Positions 1 through 9,833 of a DNA stretch of 64,000 bases are shown here, piece by piece (the stretch's first letter is position 1; every line of letters begins with the position of its first letter). Under the pieces are notes generated by a model, which saw only the letters and a list, made by a program, of their open reading frames with translations, did not search any database and was not told the DNA's origin. Source of the stretch: Oryctolagus cuniculus (taxonomy: Eukaryota > Chordata > Mammalia > Lagomorpha > Leporidae). The DNA is taken from contig NC_091437.1 in NCBI RefSeq assembly GCF_964237555.1, positions 84,680,238-84,744,237 of the forward strand, written 5' to 3'. Both the position numbers and the translations under genes were made by a program.

Positions 1-205
1 ACTAAACTGATGACACATTAATTTAGTGTGTCTTCATGATCGAACTGATCAACTCAGCAAAATCGACCATGTGGTAAACTTTATTGATCTTAAAGGTAGC
101 CATGTGAACCACATTACAGGACAGGGTTTCTGTCAGTTTGTGCATATAGATATAGACAGACCTTGATCATAAAGCATTTTCAGATGAAAGATCTTACTGC
201 AAAAT
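1..205. other. No feature seen
   Basis: AT-rich sequence with no open frame of note and no repeat that I recognise. Confidence 0.5.
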
Positions 206-207
206 AT

Positions 208-528
208 TTTTTAAAATTTGAGAGTCAGGCACACAAAGTGAGAGAGAACTAGAGAGAGAGAGACAGAGAGAGCTCTTATTCACCAGTTTACCTCCAAAAT
301 GCCCATGATCAGGTTGAGGTCAGGATCTTCAAACTATGTGCATGTCTCCCACATGGGTATCAGGAACCCAACTATTTGAGCCATCACTTACTGCCTTCCA
401 GGCGCTGCACTAGCAATAAACTGCCACGAGGAATGGAGGCAGGACTCAAACTTAGTTATTCCAGTATGGGCTGCAGATGTCACAATAGGTTTCTTAACTG
501 CTAGATCAAATACCTTCCCCTTAGCCAC
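208..528 (-). mobile_element. Old CSINE
   Basis: Read on the minus strand this is a lagomorph C-repeat. The purine-rich run near 240-272 is the complement of the CT-rich 3' part. 'tctcccacatgggtatcaggaaccc' and the 'cttaactgctagatcaaatacc' end match the body and the tRNA-like head. Many substitutions make it an old copy. Boundaries are approximate. Confidence 0.8.
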
Positions 529-529
529 A

Positions 530-1900
530 CCCCAGAAACATTTTAATAAGTATCCTGACATTGGATTGATGTATTACTATCAATTAAAAAAACAGTAAGA
601 AACAAAAACAAATAATCTGATATTTTAAGATCTGTGTTTATTAGTGAGAGGTCAGCTCCCATACAAAAACCTCTAAGACTAATATGGAAGTCCAACTTGA
701 AGACAATTGCCAGGGAAGTTCATTCACATATGGCTGCATCCTCTGGCACAGTACTGAATGACTTTGAGTTGACCTTGAAATTTATGGTCTGGCACAAAGT
801 GTCATTAAACAGGGAACAGCTTGTTCAATGCCTTGATAGCAAACTACACCCGGCAATGTGTTAACAGTGGAGAGAAATAAAAATACCAATTCAGTTTTAA
901 TTTTGGAATAGAGAATGGACTGTGATTTTGAGAAGTAGTCACAAACTTATATGACAATTCTAAAGCAAAAAGACAAAATCTGTGATCTTCTAAGTGTGCT
1001 TCAATTGCAGACTGGAAACAGGCCATTATGACTGAGCTGTGAACAGCTGGTGGGCATGAGAGTAGTGCAATGGCCTTCATCAGGCCTCTTTCTGTAAATT
1101 TATGAATTGGTCTTTTTCTTCGCACTGTAGAGTAAAGGGAAGCTAACTTATGTTATATATGAAACATGTGAGACACCACAACCTATGAATGACAGCATAT
1201 ATGAACTTCAGAACAGTTTACATCCTCATTACACAAAATATTATAAAATTGAAGTTGGACCCAAGGCATTTTTATCCTTGAGTTCTTTTATCCTATGAGT
1301 TCTTTGTAAATGTCTAGCCTGTCATACAGATTGTATCGGTTAATAGGATTTTTTCCTCTATTATCACAACATGTATGTAAAATTTTTAAGTAAATCATCA
1401 ATATTATAAACAACAATAGAACCATAAGAATGTCTATTTGACATTAATTAATCCACCTATTAAAAAGAAAATGTGAATGGATTATTAATCACTTGTGACA
1501 AAAAAAAAAAATGCCAGGTGAACCTGCCTATTCACAGTCTCTGAAAGAAATGTATCACTATCATTATTTACACAGTGTAGTAAGAGATTATCAGCAGTGT
1601 GTACCCAACTTAAGTGTGGACCATCTGTGGTCATTGGTGTGAGCTGTAAAGAACAGTTGAGTGAGTTCAATCAAGCTCCCTCTTTCTGACATTCCTGCTG
1701 GAACTGGGGAGCAAATTGCCCAAGTGGGAGCTGACAGAGACAGACAGTCATGGACAGATGGGCAGAGTGCCAGCATCACTTCATGGTTGAAATCTAGGGT
1801 TGAAAGTAACGTATTCCTTCAAGCTTGGGTTTCCAGAACCACTTCTGGTCTAGAAAATCCTTCTAATTCCACTTTCTAGTGGATCAGCCCTCATCTTTGT
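530..1900. other. Stretch without a recognised gene or repeat
   Basis: Contains short open frames, for example 634-864 on the plus strand with 76 codons. None has a recognisable domain, splice context or conservation signal that I can see. I treat them as chance. Confidence 0.4.
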
Positions 1901-2240
1901 ATTTAAAAATTACTTAACTAATTTGAGAGGCAGAGAGACTGAGAGAGACAAATAGAGAGAGAGAGAGAGGGAAAAACAGAGAGAATGCTCCCATCTGCTG
2001 GCTCACCGACTAAATCCCACAATGATGGGTGGGACTGGGCTGGGCTGAAGTCAAGAGCTGGGAGCACAGTCCAGCTCTCCTATGTGGGTGACAGGGACTC
2101 AACCAGTTGAGCCGTCATTGCTGCTTCCCAGTGTCTTCATTAGCAGGCAGCTGTGGTCAGGGGCCTGAGCCATGTATTGAACCCAGTCACATCAATGTGT
2201 GACACAGGCTTCTTAAGTGCTAGATGAAATACCCACTTTC
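1901..2240 (-). mobile_element. Old CSINE
   Basis: Minus-strand C-repeat: AT-rich tail complement, (GA)-rich run at 1926-1983, body with 'ctatgtgggtgacaggg', and the head complement ending 'cttcttaagtgctagatgaaata'. It is the first of three consecutive minus-strand CSINEs. Confidence 0.8.
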
Positions 2241-2271
2241 CTACCCTTGGATTTATTTATTTATGTATCTG

Positions 2272-2575
2272 TTAAAGATTTATTCATTTATTTGAAAGGC
2301 AGAGTTACAGAGAGACAGAGGCAGAGAGAGTAAGAGAGAGAAGTCTTCTATCCACTGGTTCACTCCCCAGATGATGCAATGGCCGGAGCTGCACTGATCT
2401 GAAACCAGGAGGCAGGAGCTTCTTTCAGGTCTCCTATGCAAATGCAGGGGCCCTAGGACTTGCGCCATCTTCCACTGCTTTCCCAGGCTATAGCAGAGAG
2501 CAGGATTGGATGTGGAGCAGCAGGGACTTGAACCAGTGCCTATGTGGGATGCAGACATTGCAAGTGGTAATTCTA
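2272..2575 (-). mobile_element. CSINE
   Basis: Minus-strand C-repeat starting with the 'aaagatttattcatttatttgaaaggcagag' tail complement. The head side is degraded and ends near 'gcattgcaagtggtaattc'. Second of three same-orientation copies in 1.0 kb. Confidence 0.85.
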
Positions 2576-2589
2576 TACCCTTGGATTTA

Positions 2590-2638
2590 TTTTATAAAAT
2601 TTATTTATTTATTTGAAAAGCAGAGTTAAGAGAGATAA

Positions 2639-2673
<35 letters not shown>

Positions 2674-2942
2674 GATACCATCTGTTGTTTCATTCACCAA
2701 ATGGCTGCAACAGCAAGAGCTGGACCAGGCTGAAACTAGGAGCCAGGAACTTCATCTGTGTGTCCCACCTGGGTACAACAGCCAAATAACTGGATCATCT
2801 GCTGCTGCTTTCCCGGGCACATTAGCAGGGAGCTGGATCAAAAATGGAGTAGCTGTGACTGAGAGTGGAAAGAACTTGTGCCCATATGGGATGCTGGTGT
2901 TGCCAGTGGTGGCTTAACCTGCTATGCCATAACACCAGCCTC
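2590..2942 (-). mobile_element. CSINE
   Basis: Minus-strand C-repeat with tail complement at 2595-2625, a perfect (GA)n run at 2641-2670, and the head complement 'taacctgctatgccataacaccagcc'. Third of the trio. Confidence 0.85.
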
Positions 2943-3025
2943 CTGTCCTTGGGATTTTAAAGAGTTCTCTAAAAAGTCTTGGAGCAATTCTAGGAAAGAA
3001 TAATCACCACAAAAGTGAGGAAATA

Positions 3026-3211
3026 GGCCGGCGCCGCAGCTCACTAGTCTAATCCTCCGCCTGCGACGCCGGCACCACGGGTTCTAGTCCCAGTCGGGGT
3101 GTCGGATTCTGTCCCGGTTGCCCCTCTTCCAGGCCAGCTCTCTGCTGTGGCCCTGGAGTGCAGTGGAGAAGCACCCAGCTCCTGACTTCGTATCAGCGCG
3201 GTGCGCCGGCT
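3026..3211 (+). mobile_element. 3'-truncated young CSINE with target duplication
   Basis: Plus-strand C-repeat with a near-intact head and B-box ('gggttctagtcccagtcgggg'). It lacks the CT-rich 3' part and the A-rich tail, and has an internal deletion around 3164. A perfect 9-bp direct repeat GTGAGGAAA flanks it (3015-3023 and 3212-3220), so the truncated form appears to be the form that integrated. See findings. Confidence 0.8.
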
Positions 3212-3329
3212 GTGAGGAAAGAAAAGTGAAGGAAAATGATGTGTGCCATTTTCCTTTTTATGGGACTACAGTTCTGTGTAAAGGAACCTTAGACGTTTTC
3301 TGCTTAAGAATTTCTGAAACTTAGATGCA

Positions 3330-3675
3330 TTAGTCTGATTTCCCAAGCATCCATCTATAAAGTATAAAGCAGATTCACGTTCTAAGATTTGATTATTGTT
3401 TATAACCCTTAGTTGTAGTCCTGAGGAACAGCGGTTTTTCTACTTACTACTTATTGAATTCTTTATTTAGTGAAGGTTTAAGTTTATCATTATACACTGA
3501 AAATGTCTCATTGCAAAATTTTTAAAAATAAGAAAGGAACAGAAAGAGTGGTGAGAATGAGGGAGGGAGGGGGCTATGGTGGAAAGTATCATTATGTTCT
3601 TAAACCTGTATATATGAAATACTTGAAATTTGTTCCCTTTATATAAATGGAAATATTAGTAAAAACATAGATATA
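3330..3675 (+). mobile_element. LINE-1 3' end (older lagomorph subfamily)
   Basis: Shows the L1 3' UTR pattern seen again at 16090 and 58800: 'gtttataaccctta...' then 'ttctacttactacttattgaattc', a G-rich block 'gagggagggaggggg', then 'tatgttcttaaacctgtatatatgaaatacttg'. The 5' part is absent, as is usual for truncated L1. Confidence 0.7.
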
Positions 3676-3699
3676 TCAATCATTGTAAACCTTATTTTA

Positions 3700-4185
3700 T
3701 TCTAAATATAATAAATACTTTAAAATGAGATTATTATGGAAACTTGACATGACTGGATATTGAGAATCATAATGGTTATATTTTGAAAAGATAATCCTTT
3801 TCTTTTAGAGGTACATATAAATTTGCTTCAAGATAATCTGCGTGGGAATAAAGGCAGGGAGTGTGCTGGGAACAGAATAAATGCAACAAGAATAACTGAA
3901 CCAATAATTATTGAAGCTGATAATGAGTTACCATAGTTCAAAAGACTACTCTACATCTGTGTGTCACAAGTTTCCCATAATAAAAAGCTTTAGGAAAAAT
4001 AATAAGAGTAATAAAATTATTATTTTATAATAATAATTATAATAAAATAATAAGAGTAGTAAATTATAATAATAGCATTAGAATAATAACAAAAAATAAA
4101 AAAGAGATCCTGGTACTCAGCTCCCTTCAGCCTGTTTAGAGTGGTTCTTGGATTGTCTTTTTCAGCAAGCCCCTCAAGTGATTTT
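3700..4185. repeat. AT-rich low-complexity stretch
   Basis: About 4005-4110 is (AAT)n-like, e.g. 'aataataattataataaaataataag'. The part before it may be the 3' end of an ancient L1 ('cccataataaaaagcttt'), but I am not sure. Confidence 0.6.
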
Positions 4186-4186
4186 T

Positions 4187-4497
4187 TTAAATTTATTTTT
4201 TATTTTTGACAGGCAGAGTAGACAGTGAGAGAGAGAGACAGGGAGAAAGGTCTTCCTTTCCCGTTAGTTCACCCCGCAATGGCCGCTGCGGCCAGCGCAC
4301 CGCGCTGATCCGAAGCCAGGAGCCACATGCTTCTCCTGATCTCCCATTGGGCCACCCTCCACTGCACTCCCAGGCCAGAGCAGAGAGCTGGACTGGAAGA
4401 GGGGCAACCGGGCCAGAATCCGACGCCCCAACCGGTACCCCAACCGGGGTGCTGGTGCTGCAGGTGGAAGATTAGCCTATTGAGCTGCGGCGCCAAC
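4187..4497 (-). mobile_element. Young CSINE
   Basis: Minus-strand C-repeat of the GC-rich young type, with 'tgacaggcagagtagacagtgagag' at the tail end and 'attagcctattgagctgcggcgcc' at the head. It is immediately followed by another minus-strand copy. Confidence 0.9.
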
Positions 4498-4514
4498 CAA
4501 GGGATTTTTTTTTT

Positions 4515-4852
4515 TTAAAGATTTATTTTTTACTTGAGAGTCAGAGTTACACGGAGGTGGAGAGAGAGAGAGAGAGAGAGAGAAATAGAGAGAGGTCTTC
4601 CATCCGATGGTTCACTCCCCAATTGGCTGCATCGGCGGAACTGCGCTGATCTGAAGCCAAGAGCCAGGAACTTCTTCCGGGTCTCACACACAGGTGCAGA
4701 GGCTCAAGAACTTGGGCCATCTTCTACTGCTTTCCCAGACCATAGCAGAGACCTGGATTGGAAAAGGAGCAGCCGGGACTAGAATCGGCGCCCATATGGG
4801 ATGCCGGTGCTTCAGGCCAGGGCGTTAACCCGCTGTGCCACAGCGCCAGCCC
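4515..4852 (-). mobile_element. CSINE
   Basis: Minus-strand C-repeat from 'aaagatttattttttacttgagag' to 'cgctgtgccacagcgccagcc', complete or nearly so. It is followed by a C-run at 4850-4860. Confidence 0.9.
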
Positions 4853-4865
4853 CCCCCCCCACTTT

Positions 4866-5195
4866 TTTAAAGATTTATTTATTTATTTATTTATTTTTGT
4901 TTTTGACAGCTTATTTTTATTTTAAGCCAAATATCAAAGTGAGAAGACAAAAGAAATAGAATAGATGAACCTGAATAATATAGAAGGACAGGTTCTCATG
5001 AAACTTTGTTTCCAGTCATATATTTATATGTATGTGGGTCTTAGTTACTCCACGCGGGCGCAGGGGCCCAAGGACCCGGGCCATCCTCCACCGCCCTCCC
5101 AGGCCACAGCAGAGAGCTGGATGGGAAGAGGAGTACCCAGGAGCCCATATGGGATGCCGGCGCCACAGGCGGATGATTAACCTGTGCCACAGAGG
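4866..5195 (-). mobile_element. Rearranged CSINE
   Basis: A (TTTA)n tail complement at 4875-4893 is separated from a recognisable C-repeat body at 5052-5195 ('gcgggcgcaggggcccaagg', 'gggatgccggcgccacaggcgg'). About 150 bp of unrelated AT-rich sequence lies between. Either an insertion split the SINE or two partial copies lie side by side. Confidence 0.65.
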
Positions 5196-5339
5196 TCACT
5201 TTCTATGTGAATTATAGTAACACAAAACCCATTTTTTCTGGGATGTCAGGTATGTCCTCCATTCCTAAAGAGGGTTGGCTTTCATTTGAATAGAGGATGC
5301 ATGGCTGGGTAGACCAGCAGCAAAGGATTTAAGCTACAG

Positions 5340-5540
5340 TTCTACACCACGTAATGGTACTAGGGTTAAGGAGGACTGCAACACTAACGGGTGGGCCCAC
5401 AAGTTTGCATCCCCTAGTGATGTCACAGCATCTTCACTGTGTAAGTGCATTCCATGAGGTTCTCATTAGGAGGCAACTGGCTAATGCCACATTTTCCAGG
5501 ATGCATCCCCAACGTTAAATATGGCATGACTATATGTGAT
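5340..5540. mobile_element. Relic of a mammalian DNA transposon (family uncertain)
   Basis: The block 5440-5540 ('aagtgcattccatgaggttctc', 'ggctaatgcca', 'atccccaacgttaaatatggcatgac') matches in order the end of the element also seen at 36858-37043 and 54655-55175. Highly diverged. I do not name the family with confidence. Confidence 0.45.
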
Positions 5541-5825
5541 TGGGCAAAAAGAAATATTCAAGTAAGGATCTTTCAATGAGCTAGAAAGAGAGAACTTCTC
5601 ACATAAAGTTAGAAAGAGTAAAGAAAAAAAGGAAGAGAGGAAGGAAAGGAAACTGTATTTAAAAAGAAAAAATAGGAAATCTGTTAAAATTGATGAATGA
5701 TGTAGTAAAATCTTTAGTGAACTGGATGAAAAAAAAAACCCTTTCAACCCAAACACATACCACAGTCTTCTATAAGAGCTATATTACGAAGACCAGCAAC
5801 TCTGAATCAAAACCTCAGATAAGGT
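5540..5825. other. Purine-rich unique stretch
   Basis: AG-rich sequence around 5600-5680 and no recognisable feature. Confidence 0.4.
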
Positions 5826-6025
5826 GACGGCACAGTGCTGGCACCCCGTATGGGCACCGGTTCGAGTCCCAGCTGCTCCTCTTTGATCCAGCTCTCTGCT
5901 GTAGCCTGGGAAAGCAGCGGAGGATGGCCCAAGTGCCTGAGCCCCCGCACCGGCGTAGAAGACCTGCAGGAGGCTCCTGGCTTCAGATTAATGCAGCTCC
6001 GGCCGTTGTGGCCACCTGGGGAGCG
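5826..6025 (+). mobile_element. CSINE, plus-strand arm of an inverted pair
   Basis: C-repeat body from 'gcacagtgctggcaccccgtatgggcaccgg' to 'ggccacctggggagcga'. Its CT-rich 3' part is missing. It runs directly into the tail of an oppositely oriented CSINE. Confidence 0.85.
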
Positions 6026-6027
6026 AT

Positions 6028-6058
<31 letters not shown>

Positions 6059-6360
6059 TTTTTGAAAGTCAGAGTTACACAGAAAGAGAAGGAGGGGCAG
6101 ATAGAGGTTTTCCATCTGCTGGTTTGCTCTCCAATTGGCTGCAACAGCAGTAGCTGCGCCAATCCAAAGCCTGGAGCCAGGAGCTTCCTCCAGGTCTCCC
6201 ATGCAGATGCAGGGGCCCAAGGACTTGAGCCATCCTCTACTGCTTTCCCAGACCATAGCAGAGAGCTGGATTGGAAGTGGAGCAGCTGGGACTTGAACCC
6301 GCACCCATATATGATGCGGGCACTGCAGGCAGTGGCTTTACCCACTACTCCACAGCAGTA
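6026..6360 (-). mobile_element. CSINE, minus-strand arm of an inverted pair
   Basis: Starts with (TTTA)n at about 6027-6060, the complement of an AAAT tail, and runs to the head complement 'ctactccacagcagtagaa'. With the preceding copy it forms a tail-to-tail inverted repeat. Confidence 0.9.
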
Positions 6361-6518
6361 GAATCCCAACGTGGCTTGGGTCTTGATGTTGCCAACTCTT
6401 TCATTTTGAAAATGAGATGAGGCACAGTGTCTTCACGTGTCAATCCCTAAACAGTTAATATGTAGACAGCCTGATCAGGACTAGTATCACTGTGTTTTAA
6501 GTGTTTTTTTTTCTGGGA

Positions 6519-6687
6519 CTGGCTCCACCTGCAGTGCCAACATCCTATATGGGCGCCAGGTTCTAGTCCTGGTTGCTCCTCTTCCAGTCCAGCTCTGTGC
6601 TGTGGCCCGGGAAGGCAGTGGAGGATGGCCCAAGTGCTTGGGCCCTGCACCCGCATGGGAGACCAGGAAGAAACACCTGGCTCCTGC
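6519..6687 (+). mobile_element. Partial CSINE, foldback with next feature
   Basis: Plus-strand head and body from 'gactggctccacctgcagtgccaacatcc' to 'cacctggctcctg'. The sequence then switches abruptly into the complement of a CSINE head. Confidence 0.8.
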
Positions 6688-6750
6688 CCATATAGGATGC
6701 CTACATCACAGGTAGAAGCTTAACCCACTTTGTGACAACGCCACTCTCCC
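6688..6750 (-). mobile_element. CSINE head, inverted
   Basis: 'cccatataggatgcctacatc' to 'tgtgacaacgccactctcccc' is the complement of a CSINE head. It makes a foldback with the head at 6519. Confidence 0.7.
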
Positions 6751-6754
6751 CACG

Positions 6755-7180
6755 TGCCTTGAAAGCCATATTAGTAGATTAGACTTTACAAATTCTCAAA
6801 GGTGAGTTGATTTGAGCTTTATAGTGCCATCTGCATAGCATACCTTTCTGTTACTGTACTCTTTATCAAAGCTAAAACTAAGTGAAAAATGCTGGATACA
6901 CACATCCTTAAGGAAATGCTAGAAACAAATTACAATTGCCCGCAGTAAAACTCATTTATGACACTGGGAAAGCACACAGAAGGATCTTAGTAAAGATTCA
7001 ATATGTGCTATGAACGATGAATCACAGGGCATATTTATAAGTAAAATGTAGGTTTTAAGATTGTTTTTTGAATAGAATGTTGCCATATAAGTTTTAAATA
7101 ACATGTCAATATTATTCTACGATTGAATCAAAATCAAAGCTAAGATATGAAGTTTTCTAAACTATGATAAAATACTTACG
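6755..7180. other. No feature seen
   Basis: AT-rich unique sequence between CSINEs, with no recognisable feature. Confidence 0.4.
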
Positions 7181-7199
7181 ATTGGAATATTCTTCTTTT

Positions 7200-7539
7200 T
7201 TGTTTTTTTGAAGATTTATTTTATTTATTTGAAAGACAGAGTTACAGAGAGAGGTAGAGACAGAGAGAGAGAGAGGTCTTCCATCCACTGGTTCACTCCC
7301 CAGATGGCTGCAAGAGCCGGAGCTGCGCCAATCCAAAGCCAAGAGGCAGGAGCTTCTTCTAGGTCTCCCATGTGGGTACAGGGGCACAAGCACTTGAGCC
7401 ATCTTCTACTGCTATCCCAGGCCATAGCAGAGAGCTGGATTGGAAAAGGAGCAGCTGGGACTAGAACTGGTGCCCATATGGAATGCTGGCACTTCAGGCC
7501 AGTGCATCAACCTGCTGCACCACAGCACCGGCCCCAACA
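7200..7539 (-). mobile_element. Full-length CSINE with 14-bp target duplication
   Basis: Minus-strand C-repeat. The direct repeat ATTGGAATATTCTT at 7181-7194 and 7540-7553 brackets it, a clean L1-type insertion signature. Confidence 0.92.
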
Positions 7540-7635
7540 ATTGGAATATTCTTGAAATAAGCCTCTTAGTTTCTATTTGAAGTCATTTCACTAACTATTT
7601 TAATCTTAGGATGTTGCTTCTTCTGATTTGTTGTT

Positions 7636-7860
7636 TATTTAAATATTGATTTATTTGAAAGGCACAGTGACAGAGTGAGCGAGAGAGACAAGGAGAGAAT
7701 TCTTCCACTTACTGGCTCACTCTCTAAATGGCTGGAACTCCTTAAATAGATTGGATTTCCTTCTGGGTCTCCCATGTGGGAGCCATCTTGCATTGGTTTC
7801 ACAGATGCATTAGTAGGGAGCTGGATCAGAAGTGAGGCAGCAGAGATGCAAGCTGGTATC
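7636..7860 (-). mobile_element. CSINE, left part, split by the LTR element
   Basis: Minus-strand C-repeat whose body stops at '...gagatgcaagctggtatc'. The same SINE resumes at 10414 with 'gtatcataagtgttggcttaacc'. The junction is exactly the 5-bp duplication made by the LTR element, so the SINE is the older host. Confidence 0.88.
7856..7860. repeat. Target site duplication of the LTR element, left copy
   Basis: GTATC directly abutting the LTR terminus TGTCG. The matching copy is at 10414-10418. Confidence 0.9.
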
Positions 7861-8326
7861 TGTCGCTCCCCCTCTTCGTGGAGGAGCAACACAGGACCCT
7901 GCGCTGTTCTTTCGTCTGCTCGGCCCTCCCCGGGTTTGCTGCTGGTTCTTCCCGGGTTGGCTACTATCCCTTCCACCTCCGTGGAAGGGCAGTTCCCCCT
8001 GGCCGCATTCCCCACTTCCGCAGGGGAGCGGCACACCGCCGGCCGGCTCTCTCGGGGGCTGCACGGGTTCCCTCAGCTAGATGTTCCCCATAGATGTTCC
8101 TGGTGCATGCCGTCTCTCTCCTCCTTTATAGTCCTCCTCCGCCAATCCCAACTCGGCTGAGTACGCTGCTCTCCAATCAGGAGCAAGTCCTACAGTTAAT
8201 TGGTTGAACTGGAGGCAGCTGTGCGGAAGCTGTTTACTTCTCTCCCAACGCCACATTGTGGGAGAGCAGATGCATAGAATAAGTCTTAATTCGAGTAACT
8301 TAGTCTAGTCCGGATTGCTCCCCACA
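7861..8326 (-). repeat. 3' LTR of the LTR element
   Basis: Downstream copy on the minus strand, same length as the other LTR and with no mismatch by eye. Its TATAAA is at 8125-8130. I see no AATAAA or ATTAAA on the minus strand between the TATA box and the LTR end, so the polyadenylation signal is not the canonical one. Confidence 0.92.
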
Positions 8327-8327
8327 G

Positions 8328-8350
8328 ATCCCCCTTTCTTTTTATTTTTT
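8328..8350 (-). promoter_or_regulatory. Polypurine tract
   Basis: Minus strand reads a run of A, one T, then AAAAAGAAAGGGGGA, ending 2 nt before the LTR terminus TGTGGGG. This is the expected plus-strand primer position. Confidence 0.85.
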
Positions 8351-8889
8351 GGCGTTGATACGCGCCTGTCTTCGGTGTCCCACGGCACACACTCTGCTCT
8401 ACTTGCTAGCGTTGCCACAGGCTCTTACAAGTCCTATCAATCAGGAAAACCGAATCCGGGTCCTCTCTTCGCCATTGTGAGGAGGTTTTTAGGCGCTGAT
8501 GCGTGCCTGTGTTCGGTGCCCTGCAGCGCATGCTCTACTCTGCTAGAACTGCCTGCAGGTGTTTACAAAACCTATCAGGCAAACCGAATCCAAGCCTTCT
8601 CATTGCCGTATTGTGGGGGAGACTTATTAGTGTTGGTTCGTGCCTATCTTCGGTGACCTGCAGCTCATACTCTGGTCGAGCTTTGCTGGCGCTTACCGCC
8701 TTAAATCAGGCAGACCGAATCCAAGCTTAATATTGTTGTATTGTGGGGAAGCCTTACTGATGTTAATTCGTGCCTGTCTTCGGTGACCTGCGGCGCATAA
8801 GCTGCTAGCTGCCCGCAGGTGCTCATCGCCTCACTTGATTAGGCAGACCGAATCCAAGCTCTCACATTGCAGTGTTGTAGGGAGGCCTT
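8351..8889 (-). repeat. Four-unit tandem repeat (130-141 bp units) next to the polypurine tract
   Basis: Units begin near 8351, 8492, 8629 and 8759. Each holds, on the plus strand, a 'GCCTRTSTTCGGTG' core, then a 'CCGAATCC' core about 90 bp on, then 'ATTGTGRGGAGGC' or a close variant. On the minus strand the first core reads CACCGAAGACAGGC. The units differ from each other at many positions while these cores persist, which suggests selection on the cores, possibly as RNA. Confidence 0.85.
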
Positions 8890-9008
8890 TTTATTTCTCT
8901 ATTTCTCTATCTCCGGGCATTTCTATTTCTCCCATTTTACTTCTATCTTCCAGCATTCCTATTTCTCTCACTTTACTTCTAAAACTTCTGTTTCTCTTAT
9001 CCCCGCAG
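8884..9008 (-). repeat. Purine-rich short-repeat block inside the LTR element
   Basis: On the minus strand this is a series of GAGAAATAG/AAGTAAAA words. It lies between the GC-rich block and the four-unit repeat. Confidence 0.6.
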
Positions 9009-9260
9009 CTTCCCGGCACCTCGCCCTGCCGGCAGCTTCACAGCTCCGCGCAGCTTCCCGGCGCCTCGCCCCGCCAGCGGGCTCCGCCCCGAGGCTGCTT
9101 CTCCGCGCCTCGCCGGCTCTGAGCCGCTTCAGCCCGCGCCTCATCTGCGCGGCTTCCCGGCTTTGCGCGGTCCGCGGTCTCCACGCTTAACCCTTTCGCG
9201 TCTGAACCACGGCCTACGCCAGCCCCGTTCCCTATCTACTCACGCCCCGTGCTCTCTCTG
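9009..9260 (-). other. GC-rich block inside the LTR element
   Basis: Very CG-rich, e.g. 'ggcgcctcgccccgccagcggg', with repeated 'cttcccggc' and 'cgcctcgcc' words. No open frame that I would call coding. Confidence 0.6.
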
Positions 9261-9284
9261 CACGCGGCGGCTTCCGCGAGTAAC

Positions 9285-9510
9285 ACAGCGTAGCTTGCGT
9301 CTCCACCACTAGGATTCAATCTAAGTTCCCCGGGCTAGTCTGGCGAATTCAACCCAGCGTACGTCTCCGCCTCACGATTTGGCTTCCCGTCCTTTGCTCC
9401 CCGGGCTAATCAGACGGATCCCAATCTGGCTTGCGTCTCAGCTTCTAGTTTCAACTTTTCGCCCCCTATTCCCGGGCTAACTTGAGAACCCCAAAGTGGC
9501 TTTCGTTTCC
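9285..9510 (-). repeat. Diverged tandem repeat of about 65-72 bp inside the LTR element
   Basis: Unit starts at about 9292, 9356, 9428 and 9498 share 'gcgtctc'-like starts. Three carry a CCCGGGCTA anchor (near 9328, 9400 and 9471). Divergence between units is high, so the duplication predates this insertion. Confidence 0.65.
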
Positions 9511-9833
9511 GCCTCGGCCTGCCCCCCGCGGCTTCAATTTCCCTAACATTTTTCTCTACCCGGTATGTTTCCCCAAGTTTTCTTCCAACAATATTCCTCC
9601 CTCATTTCTCCTGGCCTCTCCCCACAGTCCGCGTCCGAGTCTGTTTGTTCTAGCTTTCACTTTCGCTTTCGACCCTAACTGGGTTCCCTTAGAGATTTCT
9701 CCCAGCTTCCCCCCGTAGTCCGTATACGAGTCTATGCCTAGGCTTTCAATAGCTTCTTCCGGCACCCTTTTCGTCCGGCTTTTCCCTAGGCTGTTTGCTA
9801 GTCTCTCTCTCCGGTATTTTCCCAGTTCTTCCC

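Noticed and set aside
634..864. 76-codon plus-strand frame
   Set aside because: No recognisable homology or exon signals. Treated as chance.
5924..6361. 145-codon frame across two CSINEs
   Set aside because: Lies entirely in the inverted SINE pair. Translated SINE, not a gene.
7774..8160. 128-codon plus-strand frame through the left LTR
   Set aside because: It is antisense to the element and recurs in the other LTR because the LTRs repeat. No domain.
8351..8889. CRISPR-like array
   Set aside because: Units are contiguous, 130-141 bp and diverged, inside a mammalian LTR element. No short exact repeats with unique spacers.
8990..9010. Apparent splice acceptor 'tctcttatccccgcag' on the plus strand inside the LTR element
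   Set aside because: The element is transcribed from the minus strand, so a plus-strand acceptor has no clear partner.
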